DNA from: Bordetella parapertussis
Lineage (GTDB): Bacteria; Pseudomonadota; Gammaproteobacteria; Burkholderiales; Burkholderiaceae_A
Reading direction: 5' to 3'
NCBI GenBank assembly: GCA_945877235.1
Contig: CAMCRF010000005.1
Coordinates: 1-64,000 of the forward strand
DNA: 64,000 bases
A model generated the notes under the pieces. That model saw nothing but the letters and a program-made list of their open reading frames with translations. It had not been told where the DNA came from and did no database searches. This document shows, piece by piece, positions 17,875-25,989 of the stretch (the stretch's first letter is position 1; the number at the start of each line of letters is the position of its first letter). The translations under genes and the position numbers were made by a program.

Positions 17875-18447
17875 ATGAAGATTGGCAGACTCGCCCCGTT
17901 TGCAGACGTGCTGCTCATCGAACCACGGGTCTTTGGTGATGCCCGAGGGTTCTTCTTTGAGAGCTTTAGCTCCCGGGTGCTCGCCGAACATGGCCTTGAG
18001 ACGCGCTTCGTGCAAGACAACCATTCCCGGTCGAACAAGGGGGTCTTGCGAGGCCTTCACTTTCAGCGTGGTGCCATGGCCCAAGGTAAGCTGGTGCGGG
18101 TCTCACGCGGGGCGGTGTACGACGTGGTGGTGGACTTAAGGCAGTCATCTCCCACATTCGGGCAGGCGGCTGGTCATCTCTTGAGCGAGATCAACCACAA
18201 CCAACTCTATGTGCCTCCGGGCTATGGCCATGGGTTCCTGGTCTTAGAGGACGGTACCGACTTCCTCTACAAGACTACGCAGTACTATGCGCCGGAGACC
18301 GAAGGCGCAGTGCACTGGAATGATCCAGCCCTCGGCATCCAATGGCCGCTCGAGAGCCTTGGCATTTCCGAGCCCCTCGTTTCTGCCAAGGATGCACAGG
18401 CCCCCACCCTCGCCCAGGCTCAATCGGCGGGCCTTCTGTTCGATTGA
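17875..18447 (+). CDS. rmlC: dTDP-4-dehydrorhamnose 3,5-epimerase
   Basis: A 190-residue cupin. Family markers are VLLIEPRVFGDARGFFFESF, QDNHSRSNKGVLRGLHFQ with the catalytic histidine, GKLVRVSRGAVYDVVVDLR, and LYVPPGYGHGFLVLED. It epimerises C3 and C5 of the keto sugar. It starts 21 bases after rmlA, and its stop TGA overlaps the probable TTG start of rmlD. Confidence 0.97.
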   Translation: MKIGRLAPFADVLLIEPRVFGDARGFFFESFSSRVLAEHGLETRFVQDNHSRSNKGVLRGLHFQRGAMAQGKLVRVSRGAVYDVVVDLRQSSPTFGQAAGHLLSEINHNQLYVPPGYGHGFLVLEDGTDFLYKTTQYYAPETEGAVHWNDPALGIQWPLESLGISEPLVSAKDAQAPTLAQAQSAGLLFD

Positions 18448-19397
18448 AGCCTCTCGTCATTGGCGCCTCAGGGCAGGTTGGACGCTGCCTGGCTGCCCGC
18501 GCAGTCACGCTGGGCCGGCCCCTTGCGCAGGCTGACCGGACCGCACTAGACCTGAGCCAATGTGCGCAGGACACCACAGGCTTTCAGTCGAGGCTCGAGC
18601 AACTCATCCTCACCCACCAGCCCAGTCATCTGATCCTTGCGGCGGCCTACACCGCGGTAGACAAGGCAGAGGCAGAACCCGAACTTGCCTATGCAGTGAA
18701 CGGCCTTGCGCCTGCGATCATTGGGGCTGTAGCGGCAGCACACGGGTTGCCCGTCGTGCACTACTCCACTGACTATGTCTTCAGCGGTACAAAGCCGGGC
18801 TCAGAGTCCTATGCACCAGACGACGCAGTCGACCCTCAGAGCGTCTACGGTAAGACCAAGGCGCAAGGCGAGCAGGGTCTGCTGCAATCAGGCGCAGAGT
18901 GCCTGATTTTCAGAACAAGCTGGGTCTTTTCCGCACACGGCGGAAACTTTCTCAAGACCATGCTCAGGCTTGCTCAGGAGCGCGACCAACTGCGGGTTGT
19001 GGCCGACCAAGTGGGTGCACCAACCAGTGCGGAGTGGCTGGCAGAGGCCAGCCTGAACATCTGCGAAAACTGGCCCATGAACGGGCTTTATACCGATGCC
19101 GCAAAGCCTGCCCGTGGCATCTACCATCTCACGGCTGAGGGATCCGTGAGCTGGCACGGGTTCGCCCTCGCACTGCTCGAGGAGGCCAGGACATACGCTC
19201 CAAATCGGCCTTGGACCATCACCGCGTCCAAGCAAGTGGAGGCCATCACCACCGAGCAGTTCAATGCGCCTGCGCCAAGGCCTCGCAACTCACAACTCGA
19301 CTGCAGCACCACCGAGCGCACCTTCCAAATGAAAAGGCCCGCCTGGCAAGACCAGATGCGGGCCGTTCTCAAGACGCTGCTGAAAGACGAAGCCTAG
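18444..19397 (+). CDS. rmlD: dTDP-4-dehydrorhamnose reductase
   Basis: A 317-residue SDR reductase. It starts LKPLVIGASGQVGRCLA and has LILAAAYTAVDKAEAEPE, YSTDYVFSGT, VYGKTKAQGEQ (YxxxK) and FRTSWVFSAHGGNF, as in RmlD. It reduces dTDP-4-dehydro-L-rhamnose to dTDP-L-rhamnose. I chose the TTG at 18444, which overlaps the rmlC stop (TTGA) and begins right at the conserved beta-strand. The reading frame is open further upstream inside rmlC, but that part has no family resemblance. No ATG or GTG is available near this point. Confidence 0.93.
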   Translation: MKPLVIGASGQVGRCLAARAVTLGRPLAQADRTALDLSQCAQDTTGFQSRLEQLILTHQPSHLILAAAYTAVDKAEAEPELAYAVNGLAPAIIGAVAAAHGLPVVHYSTDYVFSGTKPGSESYAPDDAVDPQSVYGKTKAQGEQGLLQSGAECLIFRTSWVFSAHGGNFLKTMLRLAQERDQLRVVADQVGAPTSAEWLAEASLNICENWPMNGLYTDAAKPARGIYHLTAEGSVSWHGFALALLEEARTYAPNRPWTITASKQVEAITTEQFNAPAPRPRNSQLDCSTTERTFQMKRPAWQDQMRAVLKTLLKDEA

Positions 19398-19408
19398 CCC
19401 CGTCTTTC
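19382..19408. terminator. Hairpin between convergent rmlD and efp
   Basis: GAAAGACG (19382-19389) and CGTCTTTC (19401-19408) form a perfect 8-bp stem with an 11-base loop that spans the rmlD stop codon. It lacks a long T-run, so it would be a weak or bidirectional terminator at best, or a transcript-end stabiliser for two genes converging 18 bases apart. Confidence 0.4.
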
Positions 19409-19415
19409 GTGCGAC

Positions 19416-19976
19416 TTACTTCACGCGGTTGCGGTACTCGTGGGTTCGCGTGTCGATCTCGATCTTGTCACCGATCTCGACAAACGCCGGCACAGAGATT
19501 TCAAAATCGGTGGGTGCAATGCGCGCAGGCTTCATGACTTTGCCCGAGGTGTCGCCTTTGACAGCCGGCTCGGTGTAGGCAACTTCGCGCACCACAGAGG
19601 TGGGCATTTCGACTGAAATGGCGCGACCGTCATAGAACACCACTTCAACGGGCATACCGTCTTCGAGGTAGTTGAGTACATCGCCCATGGAGTCGGCCTC
19701 GACCTCGAACTGGTTGTACTCAACATCCATGAAGACATACATGGGGTCTGCGAAGTACGAGTAGGTGGCTTCTTTGCGATCGAGCACAAGGTCTTCGAAC
19801 TTCTCGTCAGCCTTGAAGACCTGCTCGGAGCCAGAGCCCGTGAGCAAGCTCTTGTATTTCATTTTGACCACAGCCGCGTTGCGGCCGGACTTGTTGTATT
19901 CGGCCTTCAGCACAACCTGAGGCTGACCGTCGAGCATGAAGACATTGCCGACGCGGAGTTCTTGAGCGATTTTCAT
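19416..19976 (-). CDS. efp: Elongation factor P, arginine-32 type
   Basis: A 186-residue EF-P with the three usual beta domains, ending in [17 protein letters not shown]. At the tip of domain I the sequence is [13 protein letters not shown], placing Arg at residue 32 where E. coli has the lysylated Lys34. Arg32 is the residue rhamnosylated by EarP in Pseudomonas, Neisseria and many betaproteobacteria. EF-P relieves ribosome stalling at polyproline. It follows earP by 30 bases. No Shine-Dalgarno precedes the ATG; a TAGAAT (plus 20017-20022) about 40 bases upstream could give efp its own promoter. Confidence 0.97.
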   Translation of the reverse strand: MKIAQELRVGNVFMLDGQPQVVLKAEYNKSGRNAAVVKMKYKSLLTGSGSEQVFKADEKFEDLVLDRKEATYSYFADPMYVFMDVEYNQFEVEADSMGDVLNYLEDGMPVEVVFYDGRAISVEMPTSVVREVAYTEPAVKGDTSGKVMKPARIAPTDFEISVPAFVEIGDKIEIDTRTHEYRNRVK

Positions 19977-20006
19977 AATGCGGGTCTTGGAGTGAGTGGA
20001 TAAACG

Positions 20007-21116
20007 TTAGCCTCTGATTCTAGCCGACTCTGTCCGTTCCCCCATGAGCGCAAGCAACCGCTCCTCCAATGCGGGCTGCTCAGCCAATCCCCTGCAGGCA
20101 TCCTGAAGATGGTCACGCATGGGCGTCCAGTCTGCCAGCACGCCCCTCCAACAGGCGGCCACGCTGGGCGTCTCGGCCATGCCATTAAAGGCAAAATGCA
20201 GGGCCTCCAGGTGCACCATGGCATGCGAGGGTCGAAAGATCTGGTCAAGCCAGCCCTCAAGCTTGTCTCGGTGAGACATGCCCTCTTGTCGATACGGCTG
20301 CCAGACAAACGGCACGCGCCACAGGCTTGCTGCTGCCCAGTGCGCCCGAACAAATGAGTCCTCACCGCGCACAAAATTCAGATCACAGGCCTGCAGGGCC
20401 AGATCAAACTCGTCGTGGGTAAGCGAAAGCCCTTGCGGCCGATAGAGCAAGGCCCTCTGGAACCCGGGCGGCAGCCCATGCAGGTCAAAGGCTCTCTGCA
20501 GGGACGCCCAGGGCGCATCGGCGTAGCCAAACCCCATCACCAGGAAGGTCTCATCATCTGCACCCAGCCGGGCGCGCAGTCGCCTGCGCTCAGGCGCCGT
20601 CGCCTCGATCCAAGTACCTCGAATCAGACCAGGGCCGCGGGCAGAAAAGCTGGGCGCAAGCCAGATGCGCTCCGCCGCCGGACCCTTGGGGTTGAGCGTC
20701 ACGCCGCCCTGCGGATTGAGCGCACGTCGGACGGCTTGATCTGGGGACTTCAGACCCTGACAGTCTTGGGACCAAGGCTCGGTGGCGAGGTAATCCAAAG
20801 AAACCCGGCGGGTGCGCGCGCCAAGCGAGAAAGCTCGCTCCAGCGCAAGCCGGAACGTCAAAGGCGCCTCATGCTGAAACGCCTCCACGACCAGGTCCGG
20901 CACGGCATTGAGGTCAAGATCAGGCGGGGTGCTCGTCACATGGACGCCTTCGGGCAGGTTTGGCTGCATCTGCTCAATCAGGGCCTTCTGGTCAATCACC
21001 ACCGTCGTCTCGCAGCCCCGGGCGGCCAAGCCCTTGGCAAGCCTGAGGCAAACCCCCGCATCGCCATAGTGGTCCACTACCTGGCAGAAGACGAGGGCTT
21101 GGTTGTCGCGGCTCAT
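20007..21116 (-). CDS. earP: EF-P arginine-32 rhamnosyltransferase EarP
   Basis: A 369-residue GT-B inverting glycosyltransferase that moves rhamnose from dTDP-L-rhamnose to EF-P Arg32. The N-terminal VVDHYGDAGVCLRLAKGLA carries the two conserved aspartates (here D15 and D19) and the C-terminal domain has CDLNFVRGEDSFVRAHWAA with the conserved R-G-E-D-S nucleotide-sugar site. Both match EarP as I know it. It lies directly upstream of efp and next to the complete rml set. The start at 21116 is preceded by CACACT at six bases, with no Shine-Dalgarno, again suggesting a leaderless transcript. Confidence 0.95.
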   Translation of the reverse strand: MSRDNQALVFCQVVDHYGDAGVCLRLAKGLAARGCETTVVIDQKALIEQMQPNLPEGVHVTSTPPDLDLNAVPDLVVEAFQHEAPLTFRLALERAFSLGARTRRVSLDYLATEPWSQDCQGLKSPDQAVRRALNPQGGVTLNPKGPAAERIWLAPSFSARGPGLIRGTWIEATAPERRRLRARLGADDETFLVMGFGYADAPWASLQRAFDLHGLPPGFQRALLYRPQGLSLTHDEFDLALQACDLNFVRGEDSFVRAHWAAASLWRVPFVWQPYRQEGMSHRDKLEGWLDQIFRPSHAMVHLEALHFAFNGMAETPSVAACWRGVLADWTPMRDHLQDACRGLAEQPALEERLLALMGERTESARIRG

Positions 21117-21152
21117 TTGCTGAGTGTGGCATAGCGTTTGCAGCGAATACCC

Positions 21153-21170
21153 CTGTCGACGACTCGACAG
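21153..21170 (+). promoter_or_regulatory. Perfect hairpin just upstream of the giant flagellin start
   Basis: CTGTCGA and TCGACAG form a 7-bp stem with a 4-base loop (CGAC), ending eight bases before the ATG at 21179. No Shine-Dalgarno is present between hairpin and ATG. It may be an operator, a 5' mRNA stabiliser or a translation-control element. No sigma-28 flagellar promoter motif is evident. Confidence 0.45.
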
Positions 21171-21178
21171 AGTTCACC

Positions 21179-24100
21179 ATGCCCATCATTCATGCAGGAT
21201 CCGTCGGAACCGTAGCGCAACTGGCCCTCTATAGAAACGAGCGCCAGATGACGACTGCTATGGCAAAACTCTCGACTGGGCTGGAGATCAATAGCCCTCG
21301 TGATAATGCTGTCGGGGCGTCTCAGCTAAGCCTGCTTGCCCAAAAGCAACGCGCGCTCGGACAGGCCGTCGAAAACACTCACGCGGCCATTTCCATGGCC
21401 CAAGCAGTAGATCAGTCTCTCTCGAGCATCAATGAGCAGCTGGGCCGCCTGCAAACCTTGGCGCTTCAGGCACGCCAGCCACTGCTGTCGGAGCCGATGC
21501 GCCAGAGCCTTGATCTTGAGTTTCAGGCCATGCGCGCAGAACTGGCGAGAAGTATCCAAGCCGCAAACTGGGCTGGCAAGCCCCTGCTCACTGGCGCTGC
21601 GGGTGAGGCTGTTGGGAACTTGCCCGTGCGCAACTTCACGAGTGCGCCATTGTTTGCCTCGAGCATCCTGGATCCTCAACGCACAATCACTGTGACAGGT
21701 GCTGACCTGCTCGAAAGCAATGTGTCGGAGCGGTTTATTGGGCCGGGGCGCTTTCTCACTTCTGGAGCACTCAGCATCCAGATCGCAGCAGATGGAAGCG
21801 CAACGGGCACGTTCACTCCCGCGAGGGGGGAGACTGTTGCTGTCACGCTGAGCGTGAATGTCAGCCAGGGGCGCGTGCTGATTCAATCGGCTAGCGGAGA
21901 AAATGCGCAATTTCTTGAGGGCAGCCTCAGCTATCGGTTCCAAGATGTCAATCAGGATCCCTTGGATGTCAGTGGAGAAAATCTATCGCTGACTATTTCG
22001 GTGACACCTGCACTCACGGCCCCGATTCAGCCAGACCTCCTTCTGAACGACGAGCCCATCGGTGCGCCACAAACCAGCGACGACTTGGTCTCACCACCTG
22101 AAAATGCGGCGTCCAGTGCCATTTCCCGGGCGGCGGTCATCAACCGGGCTTCGGGGGTCACGGGCGTAAGGGCCACAGTCAACGAGAATGTATTCACCGG
22201 CCGCGCGATGGACACGCGTACGCGAATGTCGGGGACCATCGAGATCAACGGGGTCAACACCCGGCCTATAGAGACGGTTGCCAACAACCCGGACGAGACG
22301 CGAAGGCGGGTGCTGTTCGCAATCAATGCTGTGTCAGAACAGACAGGCGTCATTGCCGTGAGCGCTGGACATCCTGATCAGGGGGTCACCCTCATCGCCC
22401 GGGACGGGCGGAACATCGAGGTGAGCTTTCAGACCGAGGCAGAGACCCTTCGATTTGAACAGGCCACAGGCCTTCGATCTGGCGTTCAAGCGGCAACCAT
22501 TACCCTCGAAACCGCCCGCGACGGTGAGATCCGATTGGAGGAGACTTACTCGGGTAGCCTCGAGAAGCTAGGCCTTGAGCCAGGAGCCTTCGGTGGCACC
22601 AGTGTGCATGCAATGACCAGCGCGCGCCCCGAGGTCTTACCTGCTCAGCCGCAGGTCACCTCGCTGAAAGTAACGGGCACAGTTCGACATGGCGAAAGAA
22701 CCTCCGTCGATATTAACGGTGTGCGAGTGACGACCGACAATCGCTTCCGTCGACACCCCCAGGACGTTCGAGACGATTTGATTCGCGCCATTAACCTCAA
22801 GAGTGCCACCCTCGGAGTAACAGCCTCCAAAGGGGGGACCGAGGAAGAGTTGCTAATCACAGCGCAACGTGGTGGTGTCCCGTTTGACCTTACCATTCCA
22901 GGACAAGCCCAAACGGCGGAACTGGTCACCCGAACCTTGGACGCGAGTATTGCGGTAGACCCAGACAGACTTGGGGAGACGAGTCTTGTGATCAACGGCG
23001 TGGCCATACGAGAGTCGCGACCTACCGACGACCCTTATTCATCAACCGTCGCCAATACCAGCGACCCGGGGGCGAGTGCGATTGCCCTGGCTGCCGCAAT
23101 CAATGAGTCCAGCAGCCTAACGGGGGTCATCGCAAAGCCCGCCGCCGCGGAGATTCAGGGCTTACTCACCGACACCAACACGCTGGCCACAGGCACCTAC
23201 TCACTCTGGCTCAATGGGGTCGAGGTGAAGATTGAGCTCATCCAGTCCGAGCCCATTGCTGATCGACTTGACCGCATCGCGCAGGCAATCGCAAAAGACT
23301 ACGGGCGTCATGGGGTGCTTGCGATTCCACAGCGCGAGGCCCTTACCTTGCGCACACCAGATGGACGAAACCTCTCTGCTTGGTATGACAACACCATCAC
23401 AGGGATGTCATCAGCAGCCTTTGGTTTAGACGGCGCTGATGGTGTTGCACAGGTCACAAAGATCACACTTCAAAGCATTCCAGTAGAGAACCCCCAGGCC
23501 ACCGCTGGAGGCAGCACCACAGCGAGCTTTTATCACTACGGTCGACCGACCGAGCGGCTCGTGATGCCCAACACGGTGGAAAACGGCATTGAGGTAAGAG
23601 ATGGACAGGTGTTCAAACTGCTCAGTGGGGAATGGGTACAGGCCGGGTCGATTGACTTTCAAGATCGGCTTCAAAATCCCTTGACCGCCTCCCTTGCAAG
23701 CTCTTATGGGAACTTCTTTGTCACCTCTTTCTATGGCCAAAGAAATAGTGCGGGCACATCAGGATTTGCAGCCAAATCAGACCCAGTGTCCCCAGGAGAT
23801 CCCGTCATCGGAACGATCGAAATACCGCCCGCTGGCGCATCCCCCTGGACCACCACTATAGATTGGCCAATCCCAACAGACGGGACACTACCCCTGACAG
23901 GTCTGGGGGTGCCCGCAGATCAGGGATTCTCAACCCAACTCTATGTGCAAAATCCCGATCGAAATGGCAACGGCAATGGCGAGTTTCGCCTGATCACCAG
24001 CAACGTGCCTTACGGCGACGACTTTACTGTGGGACAGGTCGTCAAGGGTCCCTATATGGTCACCTCAAATGCGGTAGCGTTCGATCAAGGTCTAGGTAAT

Positions 24101-25330
24101 ACCGTAAGCTTTCAATGGAAAGCTGACTCCACTGGCGATACCTACGATGTCTCCGCCTACCTCGTAGATCCAACAACAGGCCACTCGATTCAGGTTCTCA
24201 ACGCCTCTGGAAACACGGCAGGGCAAGATCAGGCGTGGAACACAGCCAGCGCAACAATTGACCGCCCAGGGCGATATCACCTGGTGATCATTGGAGGGTC
24301 CGTTGACGCCGATCAGCAGGCAGGTGGCCAGACCACGATCAGCATTGACAACCTGAGCCATACCAGTAGCGTGCGCCTGAGCCAGTCTGACGTATCCACC
24401 ATGAAGAGTTGGATCACCTACACCGACAGCCTTGGCATCGATTTGGGTATCAACGGAGTGAACTTTCAACGCACCCCAAGCACACCAGCGATCACTGCAG
24501 CAGCCCTTGCAGCCGACATCCAAGCAGCGATCGACGATGGTCGCCTATCAAATCTTGCGGTGTCTGTATCTGGAGACAGCGTTACCCTTGTCAGTACACG
24601 GCCCGGCGTTCCTTTCAACATCACGCAAGCCAGCATCGGCGGCGACGATGGACTGTCCATATCAACCGAAGAACTTGCAGGTAACCAGCCAGATTCTGGC
24701 GCTGTGCGGGGTGTTGCTCGACCGACTGACAGCAGTATCGATGCAGTAACCCGGTACGGCGGTGTCTTGCTCTCGTCAACTGACGGGGAGCAACGGTTCT
24801 CGGTCACCGTAGGGGACGAGGGCTTTGGTGAGAACAGTCGCTTCTATCGGCTTGGATTTCATGCCGGACAGTTCGGCGGCCCAACCGCCGATGCGCGCCT
24901 GACTGCAGAGGCCTCGCGCTTTCATTTCCAAGTGGGAACCTCAGAGGACGACACCATTGCACTGGACATTCCCAATCTCGCCGGACCGAGATCGAAACTC
25001 GCCGCGACCGCTGATTTGTTAAATCTTGAGCTTGGTCTTGCCCGCCACGAGCAGACCCAGTCAACCCTAGATGCCCTCCAGCTTGCTCAAACCGAGCTCA
25101 TCGAACGGCGGGCTCAGGTTGGGGGCTTCATGAACCGACTCGAGCTGCAGATTGGCAAACTCTCCGAGGAATCCTTGGAAATCTCTCGTCAACAGTCCAT
25201 GACCGGAGACCTTGACTACACCTCGGAAGCAACAAAGCTCGCCACCACCCAGATTCGCCAGCAAGCCAGCACCGCGGTGTTGGCGCAATCAAATGTGAAT
25301 CTGCGCAAGGCACTTGACCTGCTCCGGTAG
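21179..25330 (+). CDS. Giant flagellin / flagellin-like filament protein
   Basis: A 1383-residue protein with flagellin ends and an enormous insert. The N-terminus (IHAGSVGTVAQLALYRNERQM, KLSTGLEINSPRDNAVGAS, SLSSINEQLGRLQTLALQA) is the D0/D1 helix region. The C-terminus (RRAQVGGFMNRLELQIGKL then NLRKALDLLR) is the partner helix. Between them are at least five flagellin-IN-like units with an ING core near residues 351, 498, 601, 675 and 1084, and around residues 900-1060 a beta-rich domain reminiscent of PPC-type modules. Ordinary flagellins have 270-600 residues. It lacks a signal peptide, as expected for type III export. No other flagellar gene lies in the window. It could also be a FlgL-like junction protein. 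Confidence 0.85.
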   Translation: MPIIHAGSVGTVAQLALYRNERQMTTAMAKLSTGLEINSPRDNAVGASQLSLLAQKQRALGQAVENTHAAISMAQAVDQSLSSINEQLGRLQTLALQARQPLLSEPMRQSLDLEFQAMRAELARSIQAANWAGKPLLTGAAGEAVGNLPVRNFTSAPLFASSILDPQRTITVTGADLLESNVSERFIGPGRFLTSGALSIQIAADGSATGTFTPARGETVAVTLSVNVSQGRVLIQSASGENAQFLEGSLSYRFQDVNQDPLDVSGENLSLTISVTPALTAPIQPDLLLNDEPIGAPQTSDDLVSPPENAASSAISRAAVINRASGVTGVRATVNENVFTGRAMDTRTRMSGTIEINGVNTRPIETVANNPDETRRRVLFAINAVSEQTGVIAVSAGHPDQGVTLIARDGRNIEVSFQTEAETLRFEQATGLRSGVQAATITLETARDGEIRLEETYSGSLEKLGLEPGAFGGTSVHAMTSARPEVLPAQPQVTSLKVTGTVRHGERTSVDINGVRVTTDNRFRRHPQDVRDDLIRAINLKSATLGVTASKGGTEEELLITAQRGGVPFDLTIPGQAQTAELVTRTLDASIAVDPDRLGETSLVINGVAIRESRPTDDPYSSTVANTSDPGASAIALAAAINESSSLTGVIAKPAAAEIQGLLTDTNTLATGTYSLWLNGVEVKIELIQSEPIADRLDRIAQAIAKDYGRHGVLAIPQREALTLRTPDGRNLSAWYDNTITGMSSAAFGLDGADGVAQVTKITLQSIPVENPQATAGGSTTASFYHYGRPTERLVMPNTVENGIEVRDGQVFKLLSGEWVQAGSIDFQDRLQNPLTASLASSYGNFFVTSFYGQRNSAGTSGFAAKSDPVSPGDPVIGTIEIPPAGASPWTTTIDWPIPTDGTLPLTGLGVPADQGFSTQLYVQNPDRNGNGNGEFRLITSNVPYGDDFTVGQVVKGPYMVTSNAVAFDQGLGNTVSFQWKADSTGDTYDVSAYLVDPTTGHSIQVLNASGNTAGQDQAWNTASATIDRPGRYHLVIIGGSVDADQQAGGQTTISIDNLSHTSSVRLSQSDVSTMKSWITYTDSLGIDLGINGVNFQRTPSTPAITAAALAADIQAAIDDGRLSNLAVSVSGDSVTLVSTRPGVPFNITQASIGGDDGLSISTEELAGNQPDSGAVRGVARPTDSSIDAVTRYGGVLLSSTDGEQRFSVTVGDEGFGENSRFYRLGFHAGQFGGPTADARLTAEASRFHFQVGTSEDDTIALDIPNLAGPRSKLAATADLLNLELGLARHEQTQSTLDALQLAQTELIERRAQVGGFMNRLELQIGKLSEESLEISRQQSMTGDLDYTSEATKLATTQIRQQASTAVLAQSNVNLRKALDLLR

Positions 25331-25364
25331 CGCAACGTAGCGCACGAGCCGTCGAGCGCGCTGG

Positions 25365-25370
25365 CATACT
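25365..25370 (+). promoter_or_regulatory. Candidate -10 element for leaderless maf
   Basis: CATACT ends seven bases before the maf ATG (25378). There is no Shine-Dalgarno in the 47-base gap after the flagellin gene. Confidence 0.3.
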
Positions 25371-25377
25371 TCAGGCC

Positions 25378-25989
25378 ATGTCCCGCCGCCTGATTCTTGC
25401 CTCGCAGTCACCCCGCCGAAAGCAGCTGCTCGAGCAGCTCTCCCCCAGTCTTGGATTCGAGTTGGTGGTGCTTAAGCCATCATCACAAGAGGATGCAGAG
25501 TCGCTAGAGATCCCTCTGCCGAATGAGAACCCCAGCGCCTATGTGGAGCGGGTCACCAAGGCCAAACTACATGCGGGGCTGCGCCGCGCGCAGGCGCATG
25601 GCCTTGAGGGTGTGCCCGTGTTGGCAAGCGACACCACAGTTGCATACAACCATGAGATTTTTGGTAAGCCAGTGAACGCGGCCGATGCCCAACGCATGCT
25701 GCTGCAGCTCTCGGGCCAGACCCATGAGGTCCTCACTGCGGTGGCCGTTGCGCGCACCCCAAACGAGCGGCCCTTGTGCTGCCTGAGCCGATCTGAGGTG
25801 AGGTTTGCGCCGCTCGCTGAGGCATGGATCCAGTGGGTGATTTCCACGCAAGAGCCCATGGACAAGGCTGGTGCCTACGCCATTCAAGGTCATGCAGCTG
25901 CACAGATTGAATGGGTGCGAGGCAGCCCCTCTGGCATCATGGGCCTCCCGCTCTTTGAGACCCAGACCTTACTTCAGCAGATCTTATGA
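25378..25989 (+). CDS. maf: Maf family nucleotide pyrophosphatase (YhdE-like, dTTP/UTP)
   Basis: A 203-residue Maf protein. Marks are LILASQSPRRKQLLEQL, VLASDTTVAYNHEIFGKP, LLQLSGQTHEVLTAVAV and the C-terminal MDKAGAYAIQGHAAAQI followed by GSPSGIMGLPL. The DTTV and DKAGAYAIQG forms fit the YhdE subgroup that hydrolyses dTTP, UTP and modified pyrimidine nucleotides. It overlaps the start of rng by 4 bases, a maf-rng pair seen widely in proteobacteria. Confidence 0.94.
   Translation: MSRRLILASQSPRRKQLLEQLSPSLGFELVVLKPSSQEDAESLEIPLPNENPSAYVERVTKAKLHAGLRRAQAHGLEGVPVLASDTTVAYNHEIFGKPVNAADAQRMLLQLSGQTHEVLTAVAVARTPNERPLCCLSRSEVRFAPLAEAWIQWVISTQEPMDKAGAYAIQGHAAAQIEWVRGSPSGIMGLPLFETQTLLQQIL

Noticed and set aside
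24092..24523. Antisense open frames within the giant flagellin gene
   Set aside because: No ribosome sites, no motifs, and composition consistent with shadows of the coding strand.
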